From: CAYUQT01 sp964446835
Lineage (GTDB): Bacteria; Planctomycetota; Phycisphaerae; UBA1845; JAFGLZ01
Length of the DNA stretch: 64,000 bases
Direction: 5' to 3'
Assembly: GCA_964446835.1 (NCBI GenBank)
Contig: CAYUQT010000053.1
Location: 1 to 64,000 of the forward strand
Shown here: piece by piece, positions 52,522 to 60,484 of the stretch
Numbering within the stretch: the first letter of the stretch is position 1
How the letters are laid out: every line of letters starts with the position of its first letter
Notes under the pieces: model-generated
Database searches by the model: none
The model's input: only the letters and a program-made list of their open reading frames with translations
Told to the model about the DNA's origin: nothing
Translations under genes and position numbers: made by a program

Positions 52522-53159
52522 AGAAGCATTCCCTCTTGCCAGGCCTCATCGATCTGCTTGACGAGTTCAGACACCCTCGCCAACACGCGCGACTTGCTCA
52601 GATAGACCATGTTCCGGGTGATGTTCAGTTCGGCAGCCACCTCGTCGGCCGACCAGCCCTGAAGGGTGTACAACTCGAATGCCCGAAGGCGAATCGGATC
52701 CGACTCGTCGCGGATCAGATCGAGGCAGTGACGGATCACCGCATGGCGCCACTCGGTTTCCCACAGTTCGTTGGTTCGATCCTGATCGGCGACGGACTCG
52801 ATCGCCGGGGCCTTATCGCTCGACGGATCGCTCTTGCGCTCGCGCTGACGGCGGCGATCGAGAATGTGTTGGACTTTGTGGTGGGCCAGCCCGCACAACC
52901 ACGATCGCAGGCGCCCCTTCTGCCGGTCGTACTGACCCTCGCGATATTTGGTCACGAAGGTCACCATGGTCTCCTGCACGGCGTCATCCGCCTCGTGCTC
53001 GCGCAAACCGAGCTTCCGGGAGAAGCTCCTGACGATGGGGCCGTATCGCTCGAAGAACTCCGTCCATACCCGATCGTTGTGAGGATCGAGCAGCCCTTCC
53101 AGAAGCGACGTGCTGGTGACCTCCGGCGACATTCTGCGATGATGATCGGCCGGCTCCAT
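52518..53159 (-). CDS. ECF-type sigma-70 family RNA polymerase sigma factor
   Basis: About 213 aa. Region 2: WTEFFERYGPIVRSFSRKLGL, EADDAVQETMVTFVTKY and the DNA-melting part LRSWLCGLAHHKVQHI. Region 4: RLRAFELYTLQGWSADEVAAELNITRNMVYLSKSRVL, a helix-turn-helix for -35 recognition. No clear Shine-Dalgarno; the ATG at 53159 is used, 53132 is an alternative. The stop overlaps the start of the zinc-finger kinase gene, the standard planctomycete arrangement of an ECF sigma with its kinase partner. Confidence 0.87.
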   Translation of the reverse strand: MEPADHHRRMSPEVTSTSLLEGLLDPHNDRVWTEFFERYGPIVRSFSRKLGLREHEADDAVQETMVTFVTKYREGQYDRQKGRLRSWLCGLAHHKVQHILDRRRQRERKSDPSSDKAPAIESVADQDRTNELWETEWRHAVIRHCLDLIRDESDPIRLRAFELYTLQGWSADEVAAELNITRNMVYLSKSRVLARVSELVKQIDEAWQEGMLL

Positions 53160-53264
53160 ACCATCAGAATACCACGAAGACCGATCGGCTCCAAAACGCC
53201 GATACGAGGTTGTCCCGAAACCTGTTTCGGACAACCGGTCCGTTTGACCCGCCTCCGGCCGGAA

Positions 53265-54437
53265 TCAGCTCCCGGGATCGTTGCGAGATGCTCGTCGAGA
53301 AGCGGACCCTCTGGAAGAGGGCGGCGTCGCTCGCGCGGAGGCCGTCGAGTGGTGCAGCCACTCTCGGGCCAGCCTTTCCAGCTCGGGCCTTGCGTGGTCG
53401 AAGAAGAGCTGATATCCCCTGCAAAGATAGTTGGGCTGACCGTCGGGCAACCGACCCCCGAAGCGATCCCGCGGGCACCCGCCCCGGCAGAGCCCAAGGT
53501 GTCGACACTCGCGGCAGACGGACGGCAGGTCGGACTTCATCGACCGGTACTCGGACCATCGGGGACTTCGAAAGACCGCGGACAGATTCCCCGATGTCAG
53601 ATTGCCCAGACGCCACTCCGGCTGGACCAGGAAGTCGCAGGGGAAGACATCCCCGTTGTGCTCGATCAGCAGGCAACCCGCACAATCTCGCCGGAAGAGG
53701 CAGATCTCCGGTTCGATCCCTGCGGCGGCCAGCACGAAGTTGTTGAACGTCCGGTCGTAGACCCGGGTCGGCCCGGCCGACAACCATTCGTCGAAGACCT
53801 CGCACATGAACCGGCCGTAGGCCAGCGGGTCGACGGCGTGTGCACCGGGCATCGATCGATCCAGCCCCGTTACGACGCATGGGATGAACTGGAAGAATTC
53901 TTCGCCCAGTTCTCGAAGGAAGCGATAGACCTCTTTCGCATGGTGGGCGTTGTCGTTGTGGACGAGCACCAGGACATTGTGCTCGACGTGATGCTCCTGG
54001 AGCAGACGGAGGCCGCGCAGGACGTCGGAGTAGCTGCCACGCCCGTCGGTGTACACGCGGTTCCTGTCGTGGATCTCCGGCGGGCCGTCCAGACTGATAC
54101 CGACCAGCATGCCCCAGCGACGGAAAAACCGGCACCACGACTCATCGATAAGGGTGCCGTTGGTCTGGAACATGTTGGCGATCTGCTGGCCTGGGCGGCG
54201 AAACGCCTGCTGATAGCTCACCGCCTTCTGGTAGAACTCGATGCCGGCGAGCATCGGCTCGCCACCCTGCCAGGAGAAATGCGGATGGGGGTGGGCGCTC
54301 TGACAGAAAGCACGCACCACCTGTCGCAGCACTTCGTCGCTCATGAGGCGAACCGGTTCGTCAAACTGGTTTCCCGTCTGACGGTAATAGCAGTACGTGC
54401 AAACAAGGTTGCACGTACCGCATACCGGTTTGATCAT
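53265..54437 (-). CDS. Radical SAM/SPASM protein, anaerobic sulfatase-maturating enzyme type (anSME)
   Basis: A 390-aa iron-sulfur enzyme. The radical-SAM cluster motif Cys9-x3-Cys13-x2-Cys16 is in CNLVCTYCYY. SWQGGEPMLAGIEFYQKAV and QTNGTLIDESWC are characteristic of anSMEs. The C-terminal SPASM region carries further Cys clusters (CLFRRDCAGC, CRECRHLGLCRGGCPRDRF). It converts a Cys or Ser in sulfatases to formylglycine, or performs a related peptide modification. The cluster begins very close to the start Met, so the N-terminus is unusually short; the frame is open upstream without a normal start codon. No Cys-type sulfatase is in the window. It lies 58 nt after a FixJ-like regulator. Confidence 0.82.
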   Translation of the reverse strand: MIKPVCGTCNLVCTYCYYRQTGNQFDEPVRLMSDEVLRQVVRAFCQSAHPHPHFSWQGGEPMLAGIEFYQKAVSYQQAFRRPGQQIANMFQTNGTLIDESWCRFFRRWGMLVGISLDGPPEIHDRNRVYTDGRGSYSDVLRGLRLLQEHHVEHNVLVLVHNDNAHHAKEVYRFLRELGEEFFQFIPCVVTGLDRSMPGAHAVDPLAYGRFMCEVFDEWLSAGPTRVYDRTFNNFVLAAAGIEPEICLFRRDCAGCLLIEHNGDVFPCDFLVQPEWRLGNLTSGNLSAVFRSPRWSEYRSMKSDLPSVCRECRHLGLCRGGCPRDRFGGRLPDGQPNYLCRGYQLFFDHARPELERLAREWLHHSTASARATPPSSRGSASRRASRNDPGS

Positions 54438-54495
54438 CGGCGAAGCGAGTACTTCGGCATTCGTGGCTGGGGCGATGGGTCGAGGACTCCGCCGT

Positions 54496-55113
54496 CTAGT
54501 CGGACTCTTCGGTCAGCATCACCATCCGGACCAACTGCGCCAGACTGTCGGCTTCCATCTTGGCCATCACCTTCGCGCGACGGGCCTCGATGGCCTTGCA
54601 GCCCAGTCCCAGTCGCTCGGCGATGTCCTTGTTCGACAGGCCGGAGGCCACCATCTCCATGACCTCGCGTTCGCCGCGGGTCAGGCGGGCCATTCGCTGG
54701 CGGACGGTCTCTTTGCGAACCCAATCCTTCCGTTTCTTACTGTCCAGGCTGATCGCCTGCTGCACCCTCTCCAGCAGGGTCTGATCGCGGAAAGGTTTCT
54801 CGATCATGTCGATCGCTCCGGCTCTCATGGCCCGGATCGCCATCGGGATATCGCCATATCCCGTGACCACGATCGAGGGAAGCGCGATGCCCTTCAGGTT
54901 GAGCTGCTCGAGCAATTCCAGACCGCTCATACCAGGCATGCGAACGTCGACGACCAGGCAGCCCGATCGAGCGTCTTCGCACTTCTCCAGAAACTCTCGA
55001 GCAGACCCATACGTCTCTGTCGGCAGATTCACCGAGCGAAAGAGACTGGCCAGAGAGTCTCGGACATCCTGATCATCGTCAACAACAAATACCGTCGGTT
55101 CAGATGGGTTCAC
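54496..55113 (-). CDS. FixJ/NarL-type two-component response regulator
   Basis: 205 aa, GTG start with GAGGGG upstream. The receiver domain has acidic pocket VDDDQDVRDS, phosphoacceptor Asp56 in VVDVRMPGMSG, VVTGYGD and Lys in IEKPFRD. The C-terminal LuxR-type helix-turn-helix (LTRGEREVMEMVASGLSNKDIAERLGL) follows. No sensor kinase is next to it, so it is an orphan regulator here. It may drive the anSME gene immediately downstream. Confidence 0.9.
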   Translation of the reverse strand: MNPSEPTVFVVDDDQDVRDSLASLFRSVNLPTETYGSAREFLEKCEDARSGCLVVDVRMPGMSGLELLEQLNLKGIALPSIVVTGYGDIPMAIRAMRAGAIDMIEKPFRDQTLLERVQQAISLDSKKRKDWVRKETVRQRMARLTRGEREVMEMVASGLSNKDIAERLGLGCKAIEARRAKVMAKMEADSLAQLVRMVMLTEESD

Positions 55114-55680
55114 GGCTACCCCTCAAAAAAGAGAACGGGACAACAGTACTACGACTCTTCTTGGACTCTTCTTGGCGACCGACGACTCGTGCACCGCTAA
55201 CACGTCAAATTACTGCGGCGTCTGGATGTGCATGTTCAAAGTGAGTTGTTTTACATCGGCTACGCCTGAAACACCAACCTGCTACGTCAAGACTTGCCCC
55301 AATTCCAAGGCCTCTACTTCTAAAACGGAAGACATCATGGCGCAGGTACCACGTCTCTCCCAACACGTCTAATTGACCCTTGTAACATAATCTTATCAGA
55401 ACCGGCAAGAAAAAACCAAGGGGCACAAATGGTTATTTTGTGAACGGTCATGGAAGGGTCCCTTCCCATCTTAGTGGGGTATTTCGGGGCGTTCGGACCG
55501 TCTGCGACCTCAGGCCGCCGGACATCGCAAGCCGGCTCTATCACTGGCCGATAACAGAGTAGGTGGGCAGGGATGGAACGGTATACTGCCGTGTCCGCCC
55601 TCCCCGATCGTTTGTCGGTTTGTCCGTTGGCCGGGTCGCTGGCAATCTCCAAAGGTCGCCGTGATTCTGGAGGTCCGATC
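55114..55680. other. Divergent regulatory region
   Basis: About 570 bases between the divergent response-regulator and HDOD genes, AT-richer than its surroundings (55370-55440 especially, with AACATAATCTTATC and GAAAAAACC). It contains a two-copy 11-bp tandem repeat (55153-55174). No coding frame with a ribosome site is supported. It should hold both promoters. Confidence 0.4.
55153..55174. repeat. 11-bp tandem repeat, two copies
   Basis: GACTCTTCTTG is present twice in direct succession, 40 nt upstream of the response-regulator start. It could be a binding site for a dimeric regulator, or a chance duplication. Confidence 0.5.
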
Positions 55681-56748
55681 GTGGGATTCTGGGACTGGCT
55701 ATTCCCTCCTCGGCGCGATCGGGGACTCTGCACTCAGGGTCCAGGACCCACGTCATCGACAGAAGACTCATCCTCTTGTACCACAGCTACTTTGGAAGCC
55801 GAAGCCCCTATCGTGCCCGTACGACCCACCAATGATCCTCGATGGTGGCAACCCCGTGAGAACGCCCTTATCGAGCTCTGTCCACCGCCTCGTCCGGAGT
55901 TGACCGGTGAGGCCACGGCGCTGGAAAACCTGCTGGTTGACCACTTCGACGGACACGACATGTCTTTGCCTCCCATGCCATCCGTACCGGAACGGGTGCT
56001 CCGACGGATGAGAGATCGTCGGTGCAATGCCGCCGGCCTGGCGGAGGAAATCGGGCAGGATCAGGTCGTCGCATCCGCCGTCCTGCGAGCGGTGAATTCG
56101 CCGGCCTTTCGAGGGATCGAGCAGATCACCTCGTTGCCGCTGGCGGTTGCCCGGCTTGGAGCCAATGCCCTTCGCGCGATCATGATGTCCCAGTCACTGC
56201 ACGCGCTGACCTTCAATACGAAGGGCGGGAACAGGGCTTTTGCCCAGAGCCTGTGGCGACGGTCGGTGGCCGAGGCCCACATCATGTCGCTGTTGGCGCA
56301 CCGGTTGTCACTCGACGAGGATACGGCGTTTCTGATCGGTCTTCTGCACGATATCGGCAACACCGTGGTGCTGCGCATCGTCAGCGATCACGAGCGTATC
56401 TCGCGCTGGAAGGTGGACCCTCAGGTCTTTGAATACCTCTGCTATCAGTGCCACCAGGAATTCGGCGAACTGGTTGCCGAAGCATGGAATCTGCCCGAGC
56501 AACTCAAGGCGATCGTCTCGGAGCACCACATCTATCCCGACCCCGAGGCGCCCGATCGTACCGAGCGGTTGTGCCTCGAACTGACCGATATGATCAGCGC
56601 CTTGCTGGGGTACGCTTCATCGGCCAACTATGACCTGATCGGTTCGCGAGCTGCCGGCGACCTGGGGCTCAGCCAACGCAACGATTTCCCACAATTCCTC
56701 GATACCCTTCCCCGGCATCTCGACGAAGCCATCGATTCGCTCGAGTGA
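55681..56748 (+). CDS. HDOD-domain signalling protein
   Basis: A 355-aa protein. The GTG at 55681 is chosen because GGAGG lies 8 nt upstream and the sequence MGFWDWLFPP follows. After a Pro-rich N-terminal region of about 90 residues comes an HDOD domain: MPSVPERVLRRMRDRR, SAVLRAVNSPAFRGIEQITSLPLAVARLGANALR and FLIGLLHDIGNTV, the degenerate HD-like site. HDOD proteins act as signalling scaffolds without proven hydrolase activity. Convergent with the sigma54-type regulator, 30 nt between ends. Confidence 0.82.
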   Translation: MGFWDWLFPPRRDRGLCTQGPGPTSSTEDSSSCTTATLEAEAPIVPVRPTNDPRWWQPRENALIELCPPPRPELTGEATALENLLVDHFDGHDMSLPPMPSVPERVLRRMRDRRCNAAGLAEEIGQDQVVASAVLRAVNSPAFRGIEQITSLPLAVARLGANALRAIMMSQSLHALTFNTKGGNRAFAQSLWRRSVAEAHIMSLLAHRLSLDEDTAFLIGLLHDIGNTVVLRIVSDHERISRWKVDPQVFEYLCYQCHQEFGELVAEAWNLPEQLKAIVSEHHIYPDPEAPDRTERLCLELTDMISALLGYASSANYDLIGSRAAGDLGLSQRNDFPQFLDTLPRHLDEAIDSLE

Positions 56749-56778
56749 AGCACGACGCAACGAAGCTGACCTTGTGTG

Positions 56779-57861
56779 TTATGAAGCGGTGCGACTCGAG
56801 CGTCCCGTGGGGTCCTGCTGAGCCAGGATGGAATAGAGGCGCGATCGGGAGATGTCCAGGAGACGTGCAGCGCGGGTCTTGTCACCTCCGGCGGCACTGA
56901 GGGCGTTAAGGACCGCCTGCCACTGCGCCTGCCGAAGCGTCATGACCATCGAGCCAGCCGGCGAGGAATGTGCATCCGGTGAAACCGGTGCTTCCGGATA
57001 GGGTGCCACACGCTCCAAAAGCGCATCGGGAAAGTCTTCCGGATGGAGCTCCGGCAGATCGCTGGTCACCAGGGCATATTCAATCGCATTGGCCAGTTCG
57101 CGGACATTGCCCCGCCAGTATTGCGATTGCAGCCATTGCCTGGCGGATTCTGAAAGCGATCGACGAGGCTCTTCGTAGATCGCCGCCTGAAGGTCGAGGA
57201 AGTACTCGGCCAGCGGGACTATATCGCCCGGTCTCTGTCGCAGCGGCGGTACCTCGAGGCAAAACGCGCTGAGCCGGTAGAAGAGATCTTCGCGGAAACG
57301 ACCCTGGCGCACCATCTCGGCCGTGTCCTGATGCGTGGCGGCCACCACCCGGACATCGACCGGAACCGGTCGCGTTCGGCCCACCGGTGTGACCGTCCGC
57401 TCCTGAAGGACTCTCAGCAGCCGGGTCTGGAGGGACAGGGGCATGTCGGCCACTTCGTCGAGAAACAGGGTTCCGCCGTCGGCATCGCGAATGTAGCCCA
57501 TGCTCTCGGCCTCGGCACCGGTAAATGCCCCGCGTGCGTGCCCGAAGAGCTGGCTTTCAATGAGTGTTTCGGAGAAGCTCGAGCAGTCAACCGCTATAAA
57601 CGGCCCCCTGGAACGCGAAGACCGTTCGTGAATCTCGCGGGCGACACACTCTTTGCCGACGCCGGATTCGCCCACAATCAGGATGGTCGTATTGCGGGCC
57701 GCAAGGGCCGTGATCTGCTCGTTGAGGCAAGTGGTCAGGGGATCAACGCAGACAAAACGCGTGTCGTCCACGCGCATGGCGGAAGGTCGGCCACCTGGCA
57801 ATGTCGTGTCAGCGCCGGCGCCCAAATCGCCGGACGGGAAGCCTGACTGTGCCCCGCTCAT
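56779..57861 (-). CDS. Sigma54-dependent transcriptional activator without sensory domain
   Basis: About 360 aa. The AAA+ domain has Walker A GESGVGKE, the sigma54 contact loop GAFTGAEAES, Walker B GGTLFLDEVADMP and an arginine-finger region (FREDLFYRLSAF). A C-terminal Fis-type helix-turn-helix follows (NALSAAGGDKTRAARLLDISRSRLYSIL). Only about 45 residues precede the AAA+ domain, so neither a receiver, GAF nor PAS domain is present. Activity must be controlled by another protein or by expression level. The ATG at 57861 is used; an upstream ATG at 57918 is possible. Confidence 0.88.
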   Translation of the reverse strand: MSGAQSGFPSGDLGAGADTTLPGGRPSAMRVDDTRFVCVDPLTTCLNEQITALAARNTTILIVGESGVGKECVAREIHERSSRSRGPFIAVDCSSFSETLIESQLFGHARGAFTGAEAESMGYIRDADGGTLFLDEVADMPLSLQTRLLRVLQERTVTPVGRTRPVPVDVRVVAATHQDTAEMVRQGRFREDLFYRLSAFCLEVPPLRQRPGDIVPLAEYFLDLQAAIYEEPRRSLSESARQWLQSQYWRGNVRELANAIEYALVTSDLPELHPEDFPDALLERVAPYPEAPVSPDAHSSPAGSMVMTLRQAQWQAVLNALSAAGGDKTRAARLLDISRSRLYSILAQQDPTGRSSRTAS

Positions 57862-58426
57862 GATCCGCCCCCGCACTATGCGGGCGAAAAGACCATGCGG
57901 TGGGCCGGCTCCATCCACCCACTAAAAGGAGGGCTTCTTGCTTGAGTTTTGTAAGGCCCCCTTTAAGTCCACAGAGCTATGGATTAGGTAAGTCGCCGGA
58001 AGCTGCCCCGTCCATTCACATCCTGTAAGAGTTCGCCGCACTCTGCGGCATGACCCCCGCTCTGGGACGCACCACCACTTCTAGTCTATACATCGGCAAG
58101 TTGGCGGTCAAGACCGTAATCATTAATCAACACATACACACTATTCGGGAGCGTTGATTGTTTATTGCGTTGCCGATGCTGGTTCCAATAGGTTAACGCC
58201 AGTACTGGAAACGGTATTTCAATGTACTCGCATCTTTCGCGAAACACGACGCAGTGTCCCGAGAAGCCTTCAAGATGCGCAGTCTTGAGGGATCGTGGTG
58301 CTGTGGGCCGTGGTCTGACCTTTTAGCTTGGCAACAGGGTTGACGAAGGAGGCCAAGCCGGGTGGTTCCGTCTGGCGGTCGCACGGATCGGACCGGCTTT
58401 CACGGAGCCTATCGCGGATCACCCCC
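57862..58426. other. Intergenic region upstream of rnpB
   Basis: About 565 bases without a supported gene. Stems seen: GCCGC/GCGGC (58035-58049); a 9-bp pair with one G-T around a 7-nt loop (58267-58291); GCTTGGC/GCCAAGC (58326-58358). None is followed by a U-tract. The AT-rich stretch 58080-58230 likely carries promoters. Confidence 0.35.
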
Positions 58427-58454
58427 TTGGCCTCGCGCGGGATTCTGCTAGCAT
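58427..58454 (+). promoter_or_regulatory. Putative rnpB promoter
   Basis: TTGGCC (58427-58432) and TAGCAT (58449-58454), spacing 16 nt, place a transcription start a few bases before the first RNase P RNA stem at 58461. Confidence 0.4.
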
Positions 58455-58460
58455 GGAGGT

Positions 58461-58893
58461 GGCGGAGCAGACGAGGCGACCGCTCGCCAAAGAGGGGCCT
58501 CCTCAGGAGTCCTCTCTTTGACGGGAGGAAAGTCCGAACCGGACAGGGCACGGTGGTCGTTAACGGCGACCCGGGGTGACCCGAGGGAAAGTGCCACAGA
58601 AAACAGACCGCCTCCGTCGGGACGCTTGTCCCGACCGGCAAGGGTGAAAAGGTGCGGTAAGAGCGCACCGCGCGTCCGGGTGACCGGCGCGGCACGGAAA
58701 ACCCCACCGCCGGCAAGCCCACATAGGCAGCGAGCCTTGCCCTTCGGGGCGGGCGCGGACCGGCCCGGTCCGCCGGAGCTGCGGGTAGGGTGCTAGAGCC
58801 GCTGAGCAATTGGCGAGCCCAGACGAATGGTCGCCGCCCCGTCGGGCACAACCCGAGGGGGTAACAGAATTCGGCTTATTCGTCGGCTCCGCC
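58461..58893 (+). ncRNA. rnpB: RNase P RNA (bacterial type A)
   Basis: Recognised from the universally conserved core. GGGAGGAAAGTCCG occurs at about 58521-58535; GTGCCACAGAAAACAGACCG near 58591-58610; AAAAGGTGCGGTAAGAGCGC near 58646-58667; and GTAACAGAATTCGGCTTATT near 58861-58880, the 3' strand of P4. The outer helix P1 closes with GGCGGAGC (58461-58468) and GCTCCGCC (58886-58893). Total about 433 nt, somewhat long for type A, with an extended arm around 58490-58520 (AAAGAGGGGCCTCC pairing with the following AGGAGTCCTCTCTTT). It processes the 5' ends of pre-tRNAs. miaB begins 65 nt downstream. Confidence 0.95.
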
Positions 58894-58957
58894 GCTATTC
58901 TCTCTGCAGGGACCTTCGCTCGGGAACCCTCCGGGGAAGCCTCATGGAACGCCGTGG

Positions 58958-60427
58958 ATGACGGATACACCTTCCGACAGAACCGTGTTTCTCGAGACGT
59001 TCGGCTGCCAGATGAACGTGCTCGACAGCGAACTGGTGTTGGGTGCGCTCCGCCAGAAGGGGTTTGCCGTCGTCGGCGGTCCCGATGAGGCCTCTGTGGT
59101 GGTCCTCAACACGTGCTCCGTGCGTCAACGGGCCGAGGACAAGGTGTATTCGCGATTGGGCGAACTCCGCCGACTGAAGGCCGACCGGCCCGGCATGGTC
59201 ATCGCGGTCATCGGCTGCATGGCCGAACGGGACTCGGAGGAGCTGCGACGGCGGGCGCCGCACGTCGACGTGATCTGCGGACCCGGAGAGCTGGGACAAC
59301 TGGCATCGCTCATTGAGCGGACCGGATCGTCCCGTTCACCACAGATCGCGATCACGCGGGACTGGAGCCGCCATACGCCCGCCGAGAATCGTCACGAGGA
59401 AGACGAACTCGAGGCTTTAGATCACACCCGCCGGCCGGTACCAGGACGGCGGACCCTTCAGGCGTATATTCGGGTCCAGCGCGGGTGCGACAAGTTCTGC
59501 AGCTATTGCGTCGTCCCCTTCGTTCGCGGGCCGGAGCGATCGCGACCGCCCAGCCACATCGTCGACGAGGCCCACCGATTGGTCGATGCCGGGGCAGTGG
59601 AGATTACGTTGTTGGGACAGACGATCAACAGCTATGCCCACCAGGAGAACGGGCGGGTTGTCCGTCTGCCCGAGTTGCTCGAGCGGGTCCACGGCATCGA
59701 CGCCCTCCGGCGGCTGCGGTTCATCACGAGCTTCCCCGGGGATTTTGACGAGGGCATCCTGAGGGCGATGCGCGAACTGCCCAAGCTGTGCGAGTATCTG
59801 CATCTGCCCGCCCAGAGCGGATCCAACCGCGTCTTGGCTGCCATGCGACGCGACCATACGGTCGAACGCTACGTCGAGCTGGCTGAGCGGGCCCGCCGAG
59901 AGGTGCCGGACCTGTCGCTGGCAGGTGACTTCATCGTGGGGTTCCCCAGCGAAACCGACGAGGACTTCCAGGCAAGCTGCGATCTGGTCCGGCGGATGCA
60001 GTACAAGAACATCTTCGTCTTCAAGTACTCGACCCGTCCGGGCACCGTGGCCGCCCGAAACCTGACCGACGACGTGCCGCGACAGGTCAAACGCCGACGA
60101 AACATCGAACTGCTGCGGATTCAGGCGGAGATTGCCCTGGCGAACAACCAGGCGATGATCGGCCGCAGCGTCGAGGTTCTTGTGGAGGGTCCGAGCAAGG
60201 CTGCCGCTCATGCACGAAAGGCCGAAGCCGCTCCGGACGGCTCTGGGGGCTGGCGCAGTCTCGCCCAGTATGTGGGGCGGACCCGCGGCGACCAGATCGT
60301 CGTCTTCGAAGGCCACGAGAACCTGATCGGGCAGATCGTTCAGGTGACGATCACCTCCGCGACGGACCTGACGCTTCACGGGAGCGTCTCGTGCGATTCA
60401 GAACCTCTGTGTATCCTGCCTCGATGA
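58958..60427 (+). CDS. miaB: tRNA-2-methylthio-N6-dimethylallyladenosine synthase MiaB
   Basis: A 489-aa radical-SAM methylthiotransferase. The N-terminal UPF0004 domain has its three cluster cysteines in ETFGCQMNVLDSE, NTCSVRQRAEDK and VIGCMAERD. The radical-SAM motif is in RGCDKFCSYCVVPFVRG. Also present are SFPGDFDEGI, LHLPAQSGSNRVLAAMRRDHT and a C-terminal TRAM domain (VVFEGHENLIGQIVQV). It adds a methylthio group to i6A37 of tRNAs reading UNN codons. The Shine-Dalgarno is weak. Compared with typical MiaB (about 440-480 aa) it is slightly long, with an Ala/Lys-rich insert near residues 408-428. Confidence 0.95.
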   Translation: MTDTPSDRTVFLETFGCQMNVLDSELVLGALRQKGFAVVGGPDEASVVVLNTCSVRQRAEDKVYSRLGELRRLKADRPGMVIAVIGCMAERDSEELRRRAPHVDVICGPGELGQLASLIERTGSSRSPQIAITRDWSRHTPAENRHEEDELEALDHTRRPVPGRRTLQAYIRVQRGCDKFCSYCVVPFVRGPERSRPPSHIVDEAHRLVDAGAVEITLLGQTINSYAHQENGRVVRLPELLERVHGIDALRRLRFITSFPGDFDEGILRAMRELPKLCEYLHLPAQSGSNRVLAAMRRDHTVERYVELAERARREVPDLSLAGDFIVGFPSETDEDFQASCDLVRRMQYKNIFVFKYSTRPGTVAARNLTDDVPRQVKRRRNIELLRIQAEIALANNQAMIGRSVEVLVEGPSKAAAHARKAEAAPDGSGGWRSLAQYVGRTRGDQIVVFEGHENLIGQIVQVTITSATDLTLHGSVSCDSEPLCILPR

Positions 60428-60484
60428 CGTGAGGTTGGACGCTTCACTTCTCGTTAGGTGCTCGAACCGCTAGACTCAACGGTC

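Noticed and set aside
58326..58345. Sigma54-like promoter (TTGGCA, then TTGA after a short spacer) upstream of rnpB
   Set aside because: The essential GC at -12 is GA here and rnpB has a nearer sigma70-like promoter; probably chance.
60428..60484. Short GGTTCGAGC-like segment on the minus strand as a tRNA T-arm
   Set aside because: No matching stems, acceptor or anticodon arm can be drawn in the 57-nt gap.
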